Assembly: GCF_026723865.1 (NCBI RefSeq)
Contig: NZ_CP113529.1
Coordinates: 3,286,001-3,350,000 of the forward strand
Direction: 5' to 3'
Origin: Mycobacterium sp. Aquia_216
GTDB lineage: Bacteria > Actinomycetota > Actinomycetes > Mycobacteriales > Mycobacteriaceae
Length of the DNA: 64,000 nt
In this document: piece by piece, positions 49,004-58,220 of the stretch
Layout: the number at the start of each line of letters is the position of its first letter
Position numbering within the stretch: position 1 is the stretch's first letter
Translations under genes and position numbers: made by a program
The notes under the pieces: generated by a model
What the model was told of the DNA's origin: nothing
What the model saw: only the letters and a program-made list of their open reading frames with translations
The model's database searches: none

Positions 49004-50035
49004 GTGATGGCCCCGACGGCGACCACTACGACGATGACCGCGTGGCGGGTGCGTCAGCCCGGTCCGGTGGACACCGACCCGCTCGAGCGGGTCACCACCG
49101 AAGTGCCGCGACCCGCGCCCGCGGAGCTGCTGGTGGCCGTGCGCGCCTGCGGCGTATGCCGCACCGACCTGCACGTGACCGAGGGCGACCTTCCGGTGCA
49201 CCGCACGCAGGTCACCCCGGGCCACGAGGTCGTGGGCGAAGTCGTCGAAGTGGGCGCCGACGCCGGCGACGGGTTCGGCGTAGGAGACCGGGTGGGTATC
49301 GCCTGGCTGCGCCACACCTGCGGCGCGTGCAAGTACTGCCGTCGCGGTGACGAGAACGTCTGCCCGGAATCCCGCTACACCGGCTGGGATGCCGACGGTG
49401 GATACGCTGAATTCGCGACGGTCCCAGCGGCTTTCGCGCACCATCTGCCGGACGGCTACAGCGACAGCGAGCTGGCGCCGCTGTTGTGCGCCGGCATCAT
49501 CGGATACCGCTCGCTGCTGCGTGCCGAGCTACCGCCGGGTGGCCGGCTGGGTCTCTACGGCTTCGGCGGCAGCGCACACATCACCGCGCAGGTTGCGTTG
49601 GCTCAAGGCGCCGAGGTGCACGTGATGACCCGCGGCGAACAGGCGCGCGAGCTCGCGTTGGCGCTCGGCGCCGCGTCGGCTCAGGGTGCCGCCGATCCGC
49701 CGCCGGTGCCGCTGGACGCCGCGATCCTGTTCGCCCCGGTCGGCGACCTGGTGCTGCCCGCGTGTGAGGCGCTCGACCGCGGCGGCACCTTGGCGATCGC
49801 CGGGATTCATCTGTCGGATATCCCGGCCCTGAACTATCAGCGTCACCTGTTCCAGGAGCGCCAGATTCGCTCGGTCACGTCGAACACCCGGGCCGATGCA
49901 CGCGAGTTTCTCGACTTCGCCGGACGCCACCGCATCGAGGTGACCACGCCGGAATATCCGCTCGGGCGAGCTGATCAGGCGCTGGCCGATCTCAGTGCCG
50001 GCCGTATCTCCGGGGCCGCGGTGCTGTTGGTGTAG
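49004..50035 (+). CDS. adhA: Zinc-dependent alcohol dehydrogenase
   Basis: Medium-chain alcohol dehydrogenase of 343 residues, orthologue of Rv1862 (AdhA). Catalytic-zinc ligands are in [10 protein letters not shown] and [10 protein letters not shown], and the structural zinc has [15 protein letters not shown] (four cysteines). The cofactor motif is [11 protein letters not shown] near residue 183. It oxidises primary alcohols with NAD(P). GTG 49004 and ATG 49007 are both possible starts; CATGAT 49-bases-type -10 ends 6 bases before the ATG. It converges with the protease gene. Confidence 0.9.
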   Translation: MMAPTATTTTMTAWRVRQPGPVDTDPLERVTTEVPRPAPAELLVAVRACGVCRTDLHVTEGDLPVHRTQVTPGHEVVGEVVEVGADAGDGFGVGDRVGIAWLRHTCGACKYCRRGDENVCPESRYTGWDADGGYAEFATVPAAFAHHLPDGYSDSELAPLLCAGIIGYRSLLRAELPPGGRLGLYGFGGSAHITAQVALAQGAEVHVMTRGEQARELALALGAASAQGAADPPPVPLDAAILFAPVGDLVLPACEALDRGGTLAIAGIHLSDIPALNYQRHLFQERQIRSVTSNTRADAREFLDFAGRHRIEVTTPEYPLGRADQALADLSAGRISGAAVLLV

Positions 50036-50041
50036 CCGGGC

Positions 50042-50809
50042 TCAGGCCGACAGATGCCAGACCAGGGCCGCGGCCAGCGCACCCAGCCCGTTCAACGACC
50101 AGTGCAGCGCGATCGGCGCGATCAGGCTGCCGCTGCGCCGGCGCAGCCAGCTGAAGACGAACCCCGCGCTCCCCGTCGCCAGCACGGCCAATGTCACCCC
50201 GGCCGCCATCCCGACGAACCCGCCGCCGAACAACCGGGTGAAACCGACGTTGTTGCTGGTCAAACCGAGCGACGTGGCGACGTGCCACAGGCCGAACAAC
50301 AACGAGCCGACGAGTGCGACGCCGCGAAATCCCCACGCGCGATGCAGCGTGCCGTGCAGGACACCCCGGAAGGCCAGCTCCTCGGGGATCACCGTTTGCA
50401 GCGGGATGATGACCATCGAGGCGATCAGCGCACCGGAGACCGTCGCGTAGTGGTTGTTCAGGAACATCGGCCGCGTCATCGGCAATAGCACGCCGACCGT
50501 GATCACCGACGCCACGACGGCCACCGCAGCCAGGGCGTAGCCCACACCGGAGCGCCAGTGCTCGCGCCCCAGGCCCAGGTCGCCCCAGTCCAGCCCGGTG
50601 TAGCGCATCAACAGCACCAGCCCGACGGCGGCGGCCGGGACGGCCGCCACGCTCGCCCACGGCGTGGTGAAGTGCGCGATCAGGTTCGTCAGCACCAGCA
50701 CCGCGACGACCAGGGCGATATCCATGTACAGCCGCAGCCGGTGCAGCGCCGACAGCTGCGAGACCACCGGGTGGAGGTCAACAGCGTCGAAGGCGGCGTA
50801 CTCAGACAT
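50042..50809 (-). CDS. CPBP-family intramembrane metalloprotease (Rv1863c-type)
   Basis: Membrane protein of 255 residues with about seven helices. The CPBP/ABI motifs are present: EELAFRGVLHGTL (EExxxR) near residue 137 and FGLWHVATS (FxxxH) later. These intramembrane proteases cleave prenylated or other membrane proteins in eukaryotes (Rce1); bacterial members are linked to bacteriocin immunity and peptide processing. Orthologue Rv1863c. It is convergent with adhA (6-base gap) and downstream of phosphoketolase on the same strand. Substrate unknown. Confidence 0.88.
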   Translation of the reverse strand: MSEYAAFDAVDLHPVVSQLSALHRLRLYMDIALVVAVLVLTNLIAHFTTPWASVAAVPAAAVGLVLLMRYTGLDWGDLGLGREHWRSGVGYALAAVAVVASVITVGVLLPMTRPMFLNNHYATVSGALIASMVIIPLQTVIPEELAFRGVLHGTLHRAWGFRGVALVGSLLFGLWHVATSLGLTSNNVGFTRLFGGGFVGMAAGVTLAVLATGSAGFVFSWLRRRSGSLIAPIALHWSLNGLGALAAALVWHLSA

Positions 50810-50854
50810 CCCTGCCGAGTCTACCTGCGAGGAAGCGCCGCACCGGTCACTCGC

Positions 50855-53236
50855 CTACCCGCGAGACTCCCACGTCCACTGCGCGATCTGCGGGTCGTCC
50901 TCCCCGTGTTCGCGCGTGTAGCGGCGGGCGTCCAGCCGCGCGTCGACCATGCGCTGCCGAAGCAGCGCGGCCGGGCCGGCCAATCCCTCCACCCGGTCGA
51001 TGACGTCGATGACGAGGTGGAAGCGGTCGAGGTCGTTGAGCATCACCATGTCGAACGGCGTCGTCGTGGTGCCACGCTCCTTGAACCCGCGCACGTGGAT
51101 GTTCGCGTGATTGGTGCGCCGATAGCTGAGCCGATGGATCAGCCACGGGTATCCGTGATAGGCGAAGATGACCGGCTTGTCGCGGGTGAACAATGCGTCG
51201 AATTCCTTGTCGGGCAGCCCATGTGGGTGTTCGGAATCCGGCTGCAGGCGCATCAGGTCGACGACGTTGACCACCCGCACGGCCAGGTCGGGCAGTTCGC
51301 GACGCAGGATGTCGGCGGCGGCCAGAGCCTCTTGGGTGGGGATGTCGCCGGCGCACGCCAGCACCACGTCGGGTTCGCCGGTGGCGGTGCTCGCCCATGG
51401 CCAGATTCCCAGGCCGCGGGTGCAGTGCGCGATCGCGTCGTCCATGTCGAGGTAGGCCAGGGCGGGTTGCTTCCCGGCGACGATGACGTTGATGTAGTCG
51501 CGGCTGCGCAGGCAGTGGTCCGCCACCGACAGCAAGGTGTTGCCGTCCGGCGGCAGGTAGACCCGCACGATCTCGGCGCGCTTGTTGGCGACCAGGTCGA
51601 TGAACCCGGGGTCCTGGTGCGAGGCGCCGTTGTGGTCCTGGCGCCACACGTGCGAGCTGAGCAGGTAGTTCAGCGACGCGATCGGCTGTCGCCAGGGCAG
51701 TTCGCGGCTGGTGGACAGCCACTTGGCGTGCTGGTTGAGCATCGAGTCGACGATGTGCACGAACGCCTCGTAGCAGTTGAACAACCCGTGCCGCCCGGTC
51801 AGCAGGTACCCCTCCAGCCAGCCCTGGCACAGGTGCTCGGAGAGCACCTCCATCACGCGACCGTCCGGCGCAAGGCCTTCGTCGTCGGGTTCGGTCCGCG
51901 AAAGCCAGACCTTGCCGGTGGACTCGAAGACGGGGGACAGCCGGTTGGATGCGGTTTCGTCGGGGCCCATCAGCCGGAAGCGATCGGGGTTGCGGGTGAT
52001 CACGTCGCGCAAAAACGTCCCCAGCACCCGGGTGGCTTCGTGGGTGGACGTGGCCGGCTGGTCCACCGGCACCGCGTAGTCGCGGAAGTCCGGCAGATCC
52101 AGCTCACGCAGCAGCAGGCCGCCGTTGGCGTGCGGGTTGGCGCTCATCCGCCGCGGGCCCTTCGGCGCCAGCTCACGCAGCTCCGCGCGCAGCGCGCCGC
52201 GGGAGTCGAACAGCTCGTCGGGCCGGTAACTGCGCAGCCACTCTTCCAGCTGCGCGCGGTGCGCGGGGTTCTGGTGCGTCTCGGACAGCGGCACCTGATG
52301 CGCTCGCCAGGTGCCCTCGACGTGTTTGCCGTCGACCACCTTGGGCCCGGTCCAGCCCTTCGGGGTGCGCAGCACGATCATCGGCCACACCGGTCGCTCG
52401 GTCGTCTCGCCGGTGCGCGCGGCGCGCTGAATCGCCGCAATGTCGTCGAACGCATCGTCCAAGGCGGCGGCCAGCTCCCGGTGCACGGTGGCCGGGTCGT
52501 CACCGGCCACCGTGATCGGCCGGTACCCGTAGCCGCGCAACAGCGATTCGAGCTCGGTGCGCGGGATGCGGGCCAGCACGGTCGGGTTGGCGATCTTGTA
52601 GCCGTTGAGGTGCAGGATCGGCAACACCGCGCCGTCGATGGCCGGGTTGAGGAACTTGTTCGAGTGCCAGCCGGCCGCCAGCGGGCCGGTCTCGGCCTCG
52701 CCGTCGCCGATCACACACGCGACCACCAGATCGGGGTTGTCGAACGCCGCGCCGAACGCATGCACCAGCGCGTAGCCGAGTTCGCCACCTTCGTGGATGG
52801 ATCCCGGCGTCTGGGCGGCGACGTGGCTGGGGATGCCGCCGGGGAAGGAGAACTGACGAAACAGTCGGCGCAGTCCTTCGGCGTCCTCGCCGATACCGCT
52901 GTACACCTCGGTGTAGGTGCCTTCCAGGTACGCGTTGGCCACCAGGCCGGGACCGCCGTGGCCGGGCCCGGTGATGTAGATGACGCTGGCGTCGCGGTTG
53001 CGGATGATCCGGTTCAGGTGCGCGTAGACGAGGTTGAGCCCGGGCGTGGTGCCCCAATGCCCCAGCAGCCGGGGTTTGACGTGCTCGGCCGCCAGCGGCT
53101 CGGACAGCAGCGGGTTGTCCAGCAGGTAGATCTGCCCAACCGACAGGTAGTTGGCGGCGCGCCAATACTTGTCGATCAGCGTGAGGTCGTCGTCGGAGAG
53201 TGCTTCGGGCGCGGTTGTCGGGGTTTCGAGGCTCAC
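50855..53236 (-). CDS. xfp: Xylulose-5-phosphate/fructose-6-phosphate phosphoketolase
   Basis: Thiamine-diphosphate enzyme of 793 residues that cleaves xylulose 5-phosphate or fructose 6-phosphate with phosphate to acetyl phosphate and a shorter sugar phosphate. Signatures are [15 protein letters not shown] and [10 protein letters not shown] near the N-terminus, the diphosphate site [30 protein letters not shown]-like [17 protein letters not shown] and the C-terminal [15 protein letters not shown] start. It gives an acetate-producing bypass of lower glycolysis; acetate kinase or phosphotransacetylase is not in the window. I do not recall this gene in H37Rv, so it is an insertion between the Rv1863c and Rv1865c orthologues. 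Confidence 0.92.
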   Translation of the reverse strand: MSLETPTTAPEALSDDDLTLIDKYWRAANYLSVGQIYLLDNPLLSEPLAAEHVKPRLLGHWGTTPGLNLVYAHLNRIIRNRDASVIYITGPGHGGPGLVANAYLEGTYTEVYSGIGEDAEGLRRLFRQFSFPGGIPSHVAAQTPGSIHEGGELGYALVHAFGAAFDNPDLVVACVIGDGEAETGPLAAGWHSNKFLNPAIDGAVLPILHLNGYKIANPTVLARIPRTELESLLRGYGYRPITVAGDDPATVHRELAAALDDAFDDIAAIQRAARTGETTERPVWPMIVLRTPKGWTGPKVVDGKHVEGTWRAHQVPLSETHQNPAHRAQLEEWLRSYRPDELFDSRGALRAELRELAPKGPRRMSANPHANGGLLLRELDLPDFRDYAVPVDQPATSTHEATRVLGTFLRDVITRNPDRFRLMGPDETASNRLSPVFESTGKVWLSRTEPDDEGLAPDGRVMEVLSEHLCQGWLEGYLLTGRHGLFNCYEAFVHIVDSMLNQHAKWLSTSRELPWRQPIASLNYLLSSHVWRQDHNGASHQDPGFIDLVANKRAEIVRVYLPPDGNTLLSVADHCLRSRDYINVIVAGKQPALAYLDMDDAIAHCTRGLGIWPWASTATGEPDVVLACAGDIPTQEALAAADILRRELPDLAVRVVNVVDLMRLQPDSEHPHGLPDKEFDALFTRDKPVIFAYHGYPWLIHRLSYRRTNHANIHVRGFKERGTTTTPFDMVMLNDLDRFHLVIDVIDRVEGLAGPAALLRQRMVDARLDARRYTREHGEDDPQIAQWTWESRG

Positions 53237-53282
53237 CCGCCCGATTGTCCGCGACGCCGATGAACGCCGCTAGGAGCGAAAG

Positions 53283-54131
53283 TCACTCTTCGCCGCGAGC
53301 ACGGGATTCATACGCCTTGCGCTTGTCGACGTCGATGTCGTCGGTGAAGACATGCTCACCGCCCATGACGCGGTTCAGCCCCTCGGAGACCACCCGCGGC
53401 AGGAATTTCTGCGTCGCGATCAGCGCGCCGGCCGCCTTGGTGACCCGCACCCGGGGCTTGGGATGCGCGACGAGCCCGACGATCGCGTCGGCGATGTCGG
53501 ACGGCTCGGCGTTTCGGAATCCCTTCAAACCCGCGGTGCCCGCGACGAGTTCGGTGTTCACGAACGTCGGCAACACCATCGAGAACTTCACCCCGGCGGA
53601 GCGGTACTCCAACCTGGCAGCGTCGGTGAAGCCGATCACGGCATGCTTGCTGGCCCCGTAGCTCGCCAGCCCGACCGAATAGATCTCACCGGCCAGCGAG
53701 GCGACGTTGATCACATGCCCGCAGCCGCGGGGGACCATGCGCTGCACCGCCAGCTTGCTGCCGAGGATCACGCCGTAGACGTTGATGTCCAGAATCCGGC
53801 GGGTGACGGCGTCGGGCTCGTCGATGATGCGGCCGACGGGCATGATGCCGGCGTTGTTGACCAGCACGTCGATCGGGCCGAGTTGACGCTCGACCCCGTC
53901 GAGGAATTCCGCGAACGAATGCGGGTCGGTGACATCGAGTTTGCCGTAGACGTCGAGGCCGAGCGCGGCACCCGACTCCTTGACCCTGACCTCGTCGACG
54001 TCGCCGATCGCGACCCTGGCGCCCAGGTTGTGCAGCGCGGTCGCGGTGGCCAGGCCGATTCCCCGTGCGCCACCGGTGATCACGATGACCTTCCCGTGGA
54101 CTTTGAGGCCGATGGATGCCGTGTCTGCCAT
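53283..54131 (-). CDS. Short-chain dehydrogenase (Rv1865c-type)
   Basis: Classical SDR of 282 residues. TGGARGIGLATA near residue 19 binds NAD(P), GDVD after strand 2 indicates an acid that favours NAD, NNAGIMP and the active site SVGLASYGASKHAVIGF (Tyr/Lys) are intact. A C-terminal extension ends RKAYESRARGEE. It belongs to the mycobacterial steroid/lipid SDR group. It is divergent from the GNAT gene and 46 bases from the phosphoketolase gene on the same strand, so co-expression is possible. Confidence 0.9.
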   Translation of the reverse strand: MADTASIGLKVHGKVIVITGGARGIGLATATALHNLGARVAIGDVDEVRVKESGAALGLDVYGKLDVTDPHSFAEFLDGVERQLGPIDVLVNNAGIMPVGRIIDEPDAVTRRILDINVYGVILGSKLAVQRMVPRGCGHVINVASLAGEIYSVGLASYGASKHAVIGFTDAARLEYRSAGVKFSMVLPTFVNTELVAGTAGLKGFRNAEPSDIADAIVGLVAHPKPRVRVTKAAGALIATQKFLPRVVSEGLNRVMGGEHVFTDDIDVDKRKAYESRARGEE

Positions 54132-54224
54132 CTGTCAAGCAGAGCACTCGGCTTCGGGCGGCGCAACGACGGCGTGACGACAATGGCGGATGCCAGGCCC
54201 GGTCGCGGCGTCGATACTGCAACG

Positions 54225-54746
54225 GTGATCAGTGTGCGGCGAGCCGTCCCGGCCGATGCGCTCGAGGTGGCCCGCGTGCACATCCGGTCTTGGCAGTGGG
54301 CCTACCGGGGACTCCTCGCCGGGGAGTACCTCGACAGCCTCGAGCCGCAGCCGTGGGCCACCAGATACACGTTTGGCCGCATGGGGTCCGGGTTGCCGTC
54401 CACCCAGGTCGCGCTCGACGGGTCGACGGTGTGCGGCCTGGTCACCACCGGTCTGTGCCGCGACGGCGATTTGTCGAACTTCGGTGAGCTGATCGCGATT
54501 TACGTCGATCCGGCGTATGCGGGCACCGGGGTGGGCCGGGTACTGATGACCGCTGCCCGGGCTCGGCTCCGTAGCGTTGGCGTCACGGCCGCCGCGCTGT
54601 GGGTGCTGGACGGCAATGCCCGCGCACGACGGTTCTACGAACGCGACGGCTGGCGATGCGACGGGACGCACCGCACCTCGACCTACGGCGACGTGGCCGT
54701 GGACGAAGTGCGCTATCGATGTGCACTCGGAGCTACCGCAGCGTGA
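54225..54746 (+). CDS. GNAT-family N-acetyltransferase
   Basis: Acetyltransferase of 173 residues. It starts VISVRRAVPADALEVARVH, the usual N-terminal strand-helix of the fold, and the acetyl-CoA motif is IYVDPAYAGTGVGRVLM near residue 92. ALWVLDGNARARRFYERDGW is the typical C-terminal segment. A GTG at 54225 follows GATACT by 6 bases, a leaderless layout; an ATG at 54183 would add 14 residues. The tail overlaps the convergent uppP gene by 14 bases. Acceptor unknown. Confidence 0.85.
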   Translation: MISVRRAVPADALEVARVHIRSWQWAYRGLLAGEYLDSLEPQPWATRYTFGRMGSGLPSTQVALDGSTVCGLVTTGLCRDGDLSNFGELIAIYVDPAYAGTGVGRVLMTAARARLRSVGVTAAALWVLDGNARARRFYERDGWRCDGTHRTSTYGDVAVDEVRYRCALGATAA

Positions 54747-55632
54747 GCCAAGCCAGGCTGGCCGCGCCGAACGCGGCGCAGTAGATGGCGAACGGTGTCA
54801 AAGTGCGGGTTTCGAAATACCGGGTGAGGTAGCGCACGGCGAGGTAGGCGCAGACGAACGAGGCGATGCTGCCGGCGAGGACCTGGCCGCCGATCCCGGT
54901 TCCCAACGGCCCGAACAGATCTGGGATCTTGTAGACCCCGGCGGCCAGGATGATCGGTGTCGCCAGCAAGAAGGAGAAGCGGGCGGCGTCCTCATGCGAC
55001 AGGCCGCGCCACAGGCCCGCGACGATCGTGATGCCGGAGCGGCTGATGCCGGGCAGCAGGGCCAGGATTTGAGCGGCGCCGATCAACACGCCCTGCCCGA
55101 GCGGAAGCTCGGCGAGCCGATGGTCGACGGCCTCGCCGGTGTGGTCGACCGGCTGGCGCTCCGGCATCGCCGCCCGACGGCGCAGTGCCTCGCCCGCGTA
55201 TAGCGCGATTCCGTTGAGAACCAGAAATACCGCGGCCGGGATCGGATTGCCCAGCGTGGTGCGGAACAGCCGCTCCAGAAACAGCCCCGCGAGGCCCACC
55301 GGGATGGTGCCGGCCACGATGAGCCACGCCAACCGCTCGTCGGACGTCTGAAGCCGGCGATACCGCACCGAGGAGACGAACCCGGCCAGCACCCGCAGCC
55401 AGTCCCGCCAGAAGAACACCAGCAGCGCGGCGGCGGTTGCGACGTGTAGGCCGACGATGAACGCCAGGTAGGGCGACTGGGGTGCGGAGACGTTGAGGTC
55501 TTGGGCCCATTGCCCGCCGACCAGCGCCGGCACCAGGATCGAGTGCCCGAGGCTCGACACCGGGAACAGTTCGGTGATGCCCTGGGCAGCACCGACAATG
55601 ACGGCTTCGACGTAGCTCAGGTGCGGGCTCAT
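54733..55632 (-). CDS. uppP: Undecaprenyl-diphosphatase UppP (BacA-type bacitracin resistance)
   Basis: Membrane enzyme of 299 residues that dephosphorylates undecaprenyl (in mycobacteria decaprenyl) diphosphate for cell-wall recycling. The two signature regions are present: GITELFPVSSLGHSI (E..P.SS.GH) near residue 18 and LPGISRSGITI near 199. ATG 55632 follows GAGGAG by 9 bases; the longer frame upstream (to about 56034) overlaps the CoA-transferase gene and is rejected. H37Rv has its uppP (Rv2136c) elsewhere, so this may be a second copy. The enzyme is not related to the ABC importer also named BacA. Confidence 0.9.
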   Translation of the reverse strand: MSPHLSYVEAVIVGAAQGITELFPVSSLGHSILVPALVGGQWAQDLNVSAPQSPYLAFIVGLHVATAAALLVFFWRDWLRVLAGFVSSVRYRRLQTSDERLAWLIVAGTIPVGLAGLFLERLFRTTLGNPIPAAVFLVLNGIALYAGEALRRRAAMPERQPVDHTGEAVDHRLAELPLGQGVLIGAAQILALLPGISRSGITIVAGLWRGLSHEDAARFSFLLATPIILAAGVYKIPDLFGPLGTGIGGQVLAGSIASFVCAYLAVRYLTRYFETRTLTPFAIYCAAFGAASLAWLTLR

Positions 55633-55753
55633 CCGTTCGGGCTCCTCGTCGTCGGCAACGCCACAGAGCGTAGCGGTACGGGATTGCCAACCCGAACCCG
55701 CTTGGGCGACTGAGCTTTTGGCCACCACGCGAAGCGTCGCCGCGGCGGGCCGG

Positions 55754-55759
55754 TACGGT
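55754..55759 (+). promoter_or_regulatory. -10 element for a probable leaderless CaiB-type mRNA
   Basis: TACGGT ends 6 bases before the ATG at 55766. No Shine-Dalgarno is present. Confidence 0.45.
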
Positions 55760-55765
55760 GAGCCC

Positions 55766-58177
55766 ATGGCCGACAGGTTGCTCACCGCGGTGCGCGTCCT
55801 CGACTTGTCCGGCGGCGTCACCGACACGGTGACCCGCCTGCTCGCCGACCTGGGCGCCGATGTCGTCAAAGTGGAGCCCCCGCGCGGCAGCCCGGCTCGC
55901 CACGACAAACCGACCCTGGCCGGCGCCAGCATCCCGTTCGCCGTACACAACGCCAACAAGCGCAGCGTGGTGCTGGATTCGCACGACGACGGCGACCGAA
56001 GCAGGTTCTTCGAGCTCGTCGCGGGCGCCGACATCGTCGTCGAGGCGGCGGGTCAGGCCGTCGCGTTCGGGACGTCGGGTGCCGAGTTGGCCGATCGCCA
56101 TCCCCACCTGGTCGTGCTGTCGATCACCGACTTCGGTGCGACGGGTCCGCGCTCGTCGTGGCGTGCGACCGATCCCGTGCTGTTCGCGATGTCGGGCTCG
56201 CTGTCGCGATCCGGCCCCACCGTCGGCACTCCGGTGCTACCGCCCGACGGCATCGCCTCGGCCACTGCCGCCGTGCAGGCGGCCTGGGCCGCGCTCGTCG
56301 GGTACTACAACAAACTACGTTGCGGCACAGGGGATTACATCGACTTCTCCCGGTTCGACGCGGTCGTCATGGCGCTCGACCCGGCCTTCGGCGCGCATGG
56401 GCAGGCCACCGCCGGGCAGCGCACCAGCGGGTGGCGGGGCCGCCCGAAAAACCAGGACCCTTACCCGATCTGCCCGTGCCGGGACGGCTACGTTCGCCTC
56501 TGCGTCATGGCGCCACGGCAGTGGCGCGGCCTGCGCCGCTGGCTGGGGGAGCCGGCGGAGTTCCAGGACCCGAAGTTCGACACGCTCGGCGCCCGGTTCG
56601 CCGCGTGGCCGCAGATCAGCGTGCTGGTCGACGCGTTGTTCGCCGACAAGACCATGAAGGAGCTGGTCGCCGAGGGGCAGGCTCACGGAGTCCCCATCTC
56701 CGCGGCGCTGACGCCGTCGCGCATCCTGGCCTCCGAACACTTCCAGGCCGTGGGCGCGATCACCCACGCCGAGCTCGTTCCCGGGGTGCGCACCGACGTG
56801 CCCACCGGATACTTCGTGGTCGACGACGAGCGCTCCGGGTTCCGCACCCCGGCCCCCTCCGCCGGAGCCGACACGCCGTGCTGGCTGGCCGACCCGGTGA
56901 CGGCCGCACCGTCCGGCCGGGCCGGCGAGTATCCGCTCAAAGACCTGCGGATTCTCGATCTGGGCGTGATCGTCGCCGGTGGCGAGCTCAGCCGGCTCTT
57001 CGGGGACCTGGGCGCCCAGGTCGTCAAGGTCGAAAGTGCCGACTACCCGGATGGGCTGCGGCAGTCGCGCGTCGGCCATGTCATGAGCGAATCGTTCGCT
57101 TGGGCGCACCGCAACCACCTGGCGCTGGGCCTGGACCTGCGCAGCGAGCAGGGCAAGGAGATCTTTGGCCGTCTGGTCGCCGACGCCGACGCGGTATTCG
57201 CCAACTTCAAGCCGGGAACCCTTACCTCGCTGGGGTTTTCGTTCGAAACGCTGCGCGAGCTCAATCCGCGGATCGTGCTCGCGGGCAGCAGTGCGTTCGG
57301 AAACCGGGGCCCGTGGAGCAGGCGCATGGGCTACGGTCCGTTGGTCCGCGCCACCACCGGCGTGACCAGTCTCTGGACGTCCGAGGAAGCCTCCGAGGAA
57401 GCCCGCGCAGCGGGCGCCCGGCATGCCTTTTACGACGCGACCACGATCTTTCCCGACCACGTCGTGGGACGGGTCACCGCGATCGCGGCGCTGGCCGCGC
57501 TGATCCGGCGCGACCGGACCGGCGACCCGGCCCACGTGCACATTTCCCAGGCCGAGGTCGTCGTCAATCAGCTGGACACCCTGTATGTCACCCAGGCCGC
57601 GTCGCGGGCCGGCGCAGCGGAGGTCTGCGACGACACCAGCGTGCACGCGGTCTACCCCTGTGCCGGCGATGACGAGTGGTGCGTCATCTCCATCCGCTCG
57701 GACAGCGACTGGCAGTGTGCTACCGCGCTTTTGGAGCAGCCCCAGCTTGCTGACGACCCGCGCTTCGCGACCGGAGAGGCGCGGGTGGCCCATCGCACCG
57801 AGTTGGTGGGGCTGCTCTCGGCCTGGAGCCGCAGGCAAAGCCCGGTCCACGCCGCCGAGGCGCTACAGGCGGCCGGGATTCCGGCCGGGCCGATGAACCG
57901 GCCGCCGGACGTGCTCGAGGACCCACAGCTGCTCGAACGAAAACTGCTCAGCGACATGGTGCATCCCCTGGTCGAGCGACCGCTGCCGGCCGAGACCGGC
58001 CCGGCGCCGTTCCGCCACATCCCCTCGGCGCCGCAACGTCCCGCGCCCCTGCCCGGTCAGGACACCCGCGAACTCTGCCGGGAACTGCTGCAGATGAGTA
58101 CCGAGGAGATCGACCGGCTGATCACCGATCGGGTGTTGTTCGCCCCGGCTACGACGGGCCGCGCCGGCCTGCGGTGA
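55766..58177 (+). CDS. Fused double CaiB/BaiF (family III) CoA-transferase (Rv1866-type)
   Basis: Protein of 803 residues made of two family III CoA-transferase domains in one chain: residues about 5-385 (TAVRVLDLSGGVTDTVTRLL, ADLGADVVKVEPP) and about 390-790 (LRILDLGVIVAGGELSRLF, GDLGAQVVKVES). The catalytic aspartate of the family follows a GY/G loop; in the second half GYGPLVRATTGVTSL is the corresponding region. Family III enzymes move CoA between carboxylic acids, often in carnitine, bile acid or branched-chain breakdown. Orthologue Rv1866. A thiolase-like gene follows 43 bases later. Substrate unknown. Confidence 0.88.
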   Translation: MADRLLTAVRVLDLSGGVTDTVTRLLADLGADVVKVEPPRGSPARHDKPTLAGASIPFAVHNANKRSVVLDSHDDGDRSRFFELVAGADIVVEAAGQAVAFGTSGAELADRHPHLVVLSITDFGATGPRSSWRATDPVLFAMSGSLSRSGPTVGTPVLPPDGIASATAAVQAAWAALVGYYNKLRCGTGDYIDFSRFDAVVMALDPAFGAHGQATAGQRTSGWRGRPKNQDPYPICPCRDGYVRLCVMAPRQWRGLRRWLGEPAEFQDPKFDTLGARFAAWPQISVLVDALFADKTMKELVAEGQAHGVPISAALTPSRILASEHFQAVGAITHAELVPGVRTDVPTGYFVVDDERSGFRTPAPSAGADTPCWLADPVTAAPSGRAGEYPLKDLRILDLGVIVAGGELSRLFGDLGAQVVKVESADYPDGLRQSRVGHVMSESFAWAHRNHLALGLDLRSEQGKEIFGRLVADADAVFANFKPGTLTSLGFSFETLRELNPRIVLAGSSAFGNRGPWSRRMGYGPLVRATTGVTSLWTSEEASEEARAAGARHAFYDATTIFPDHVVGRVTAIAALAALIRRDRTGDPAHVHISQAEVVVNQLDTLYVTQAASRAGAAEVCDDTSVHAVYPCAGDDEWCVISIRSDSDWQCATALLEQPQLADDPRFATGEARVAHRTELVGLLSAWSRRQSPVHAAEALQAAGIPAGPMNRPPDVLEDPQLLERKLLSDMVHPLVERPLPAETGPAPFRHIPSAPQRPAPLPGQDTRELCRELLQMSTEEIDRLITDRVLFAPATTGRAGLR

Positions 58178-58208
58178 CCACTGCGCCGGGCCGCGAGCGT
58201 CGCCAGGA

Positions 58209-58214
58209 TAAGTT
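58209..58214 (+). promoter_or_regulatory. -10 element for a probable leaderless thiolase-type mRNA
   Basis: TAAGTT ends 6 bases before the ATG at 58221. Confidence 0.45.
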
Positions 58215-58220
58215 CGTCCT

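Noticed and set aside
50558-53263. A 901-codon plus-strand frame opposite phosphoketolase
   Set aside because: Translation is Val/Gln/His/Arg-rich without fold or start signal; the minus-strand phosphoketolase has all motifs.
53352-54182. N-terminal extension of the GNAT gene through the SDR gene
   Set aside because: The extension has no GNAT residues and is the antisense of an intact SDR; the domain starts at about 54225.
55633-56034. N-terminal extension of uppP
   Set aside because: It overlaps the CoA-transferase promoter and coding start; GAGGAG supports the ATG at 55632, which begins the conserved first helix.
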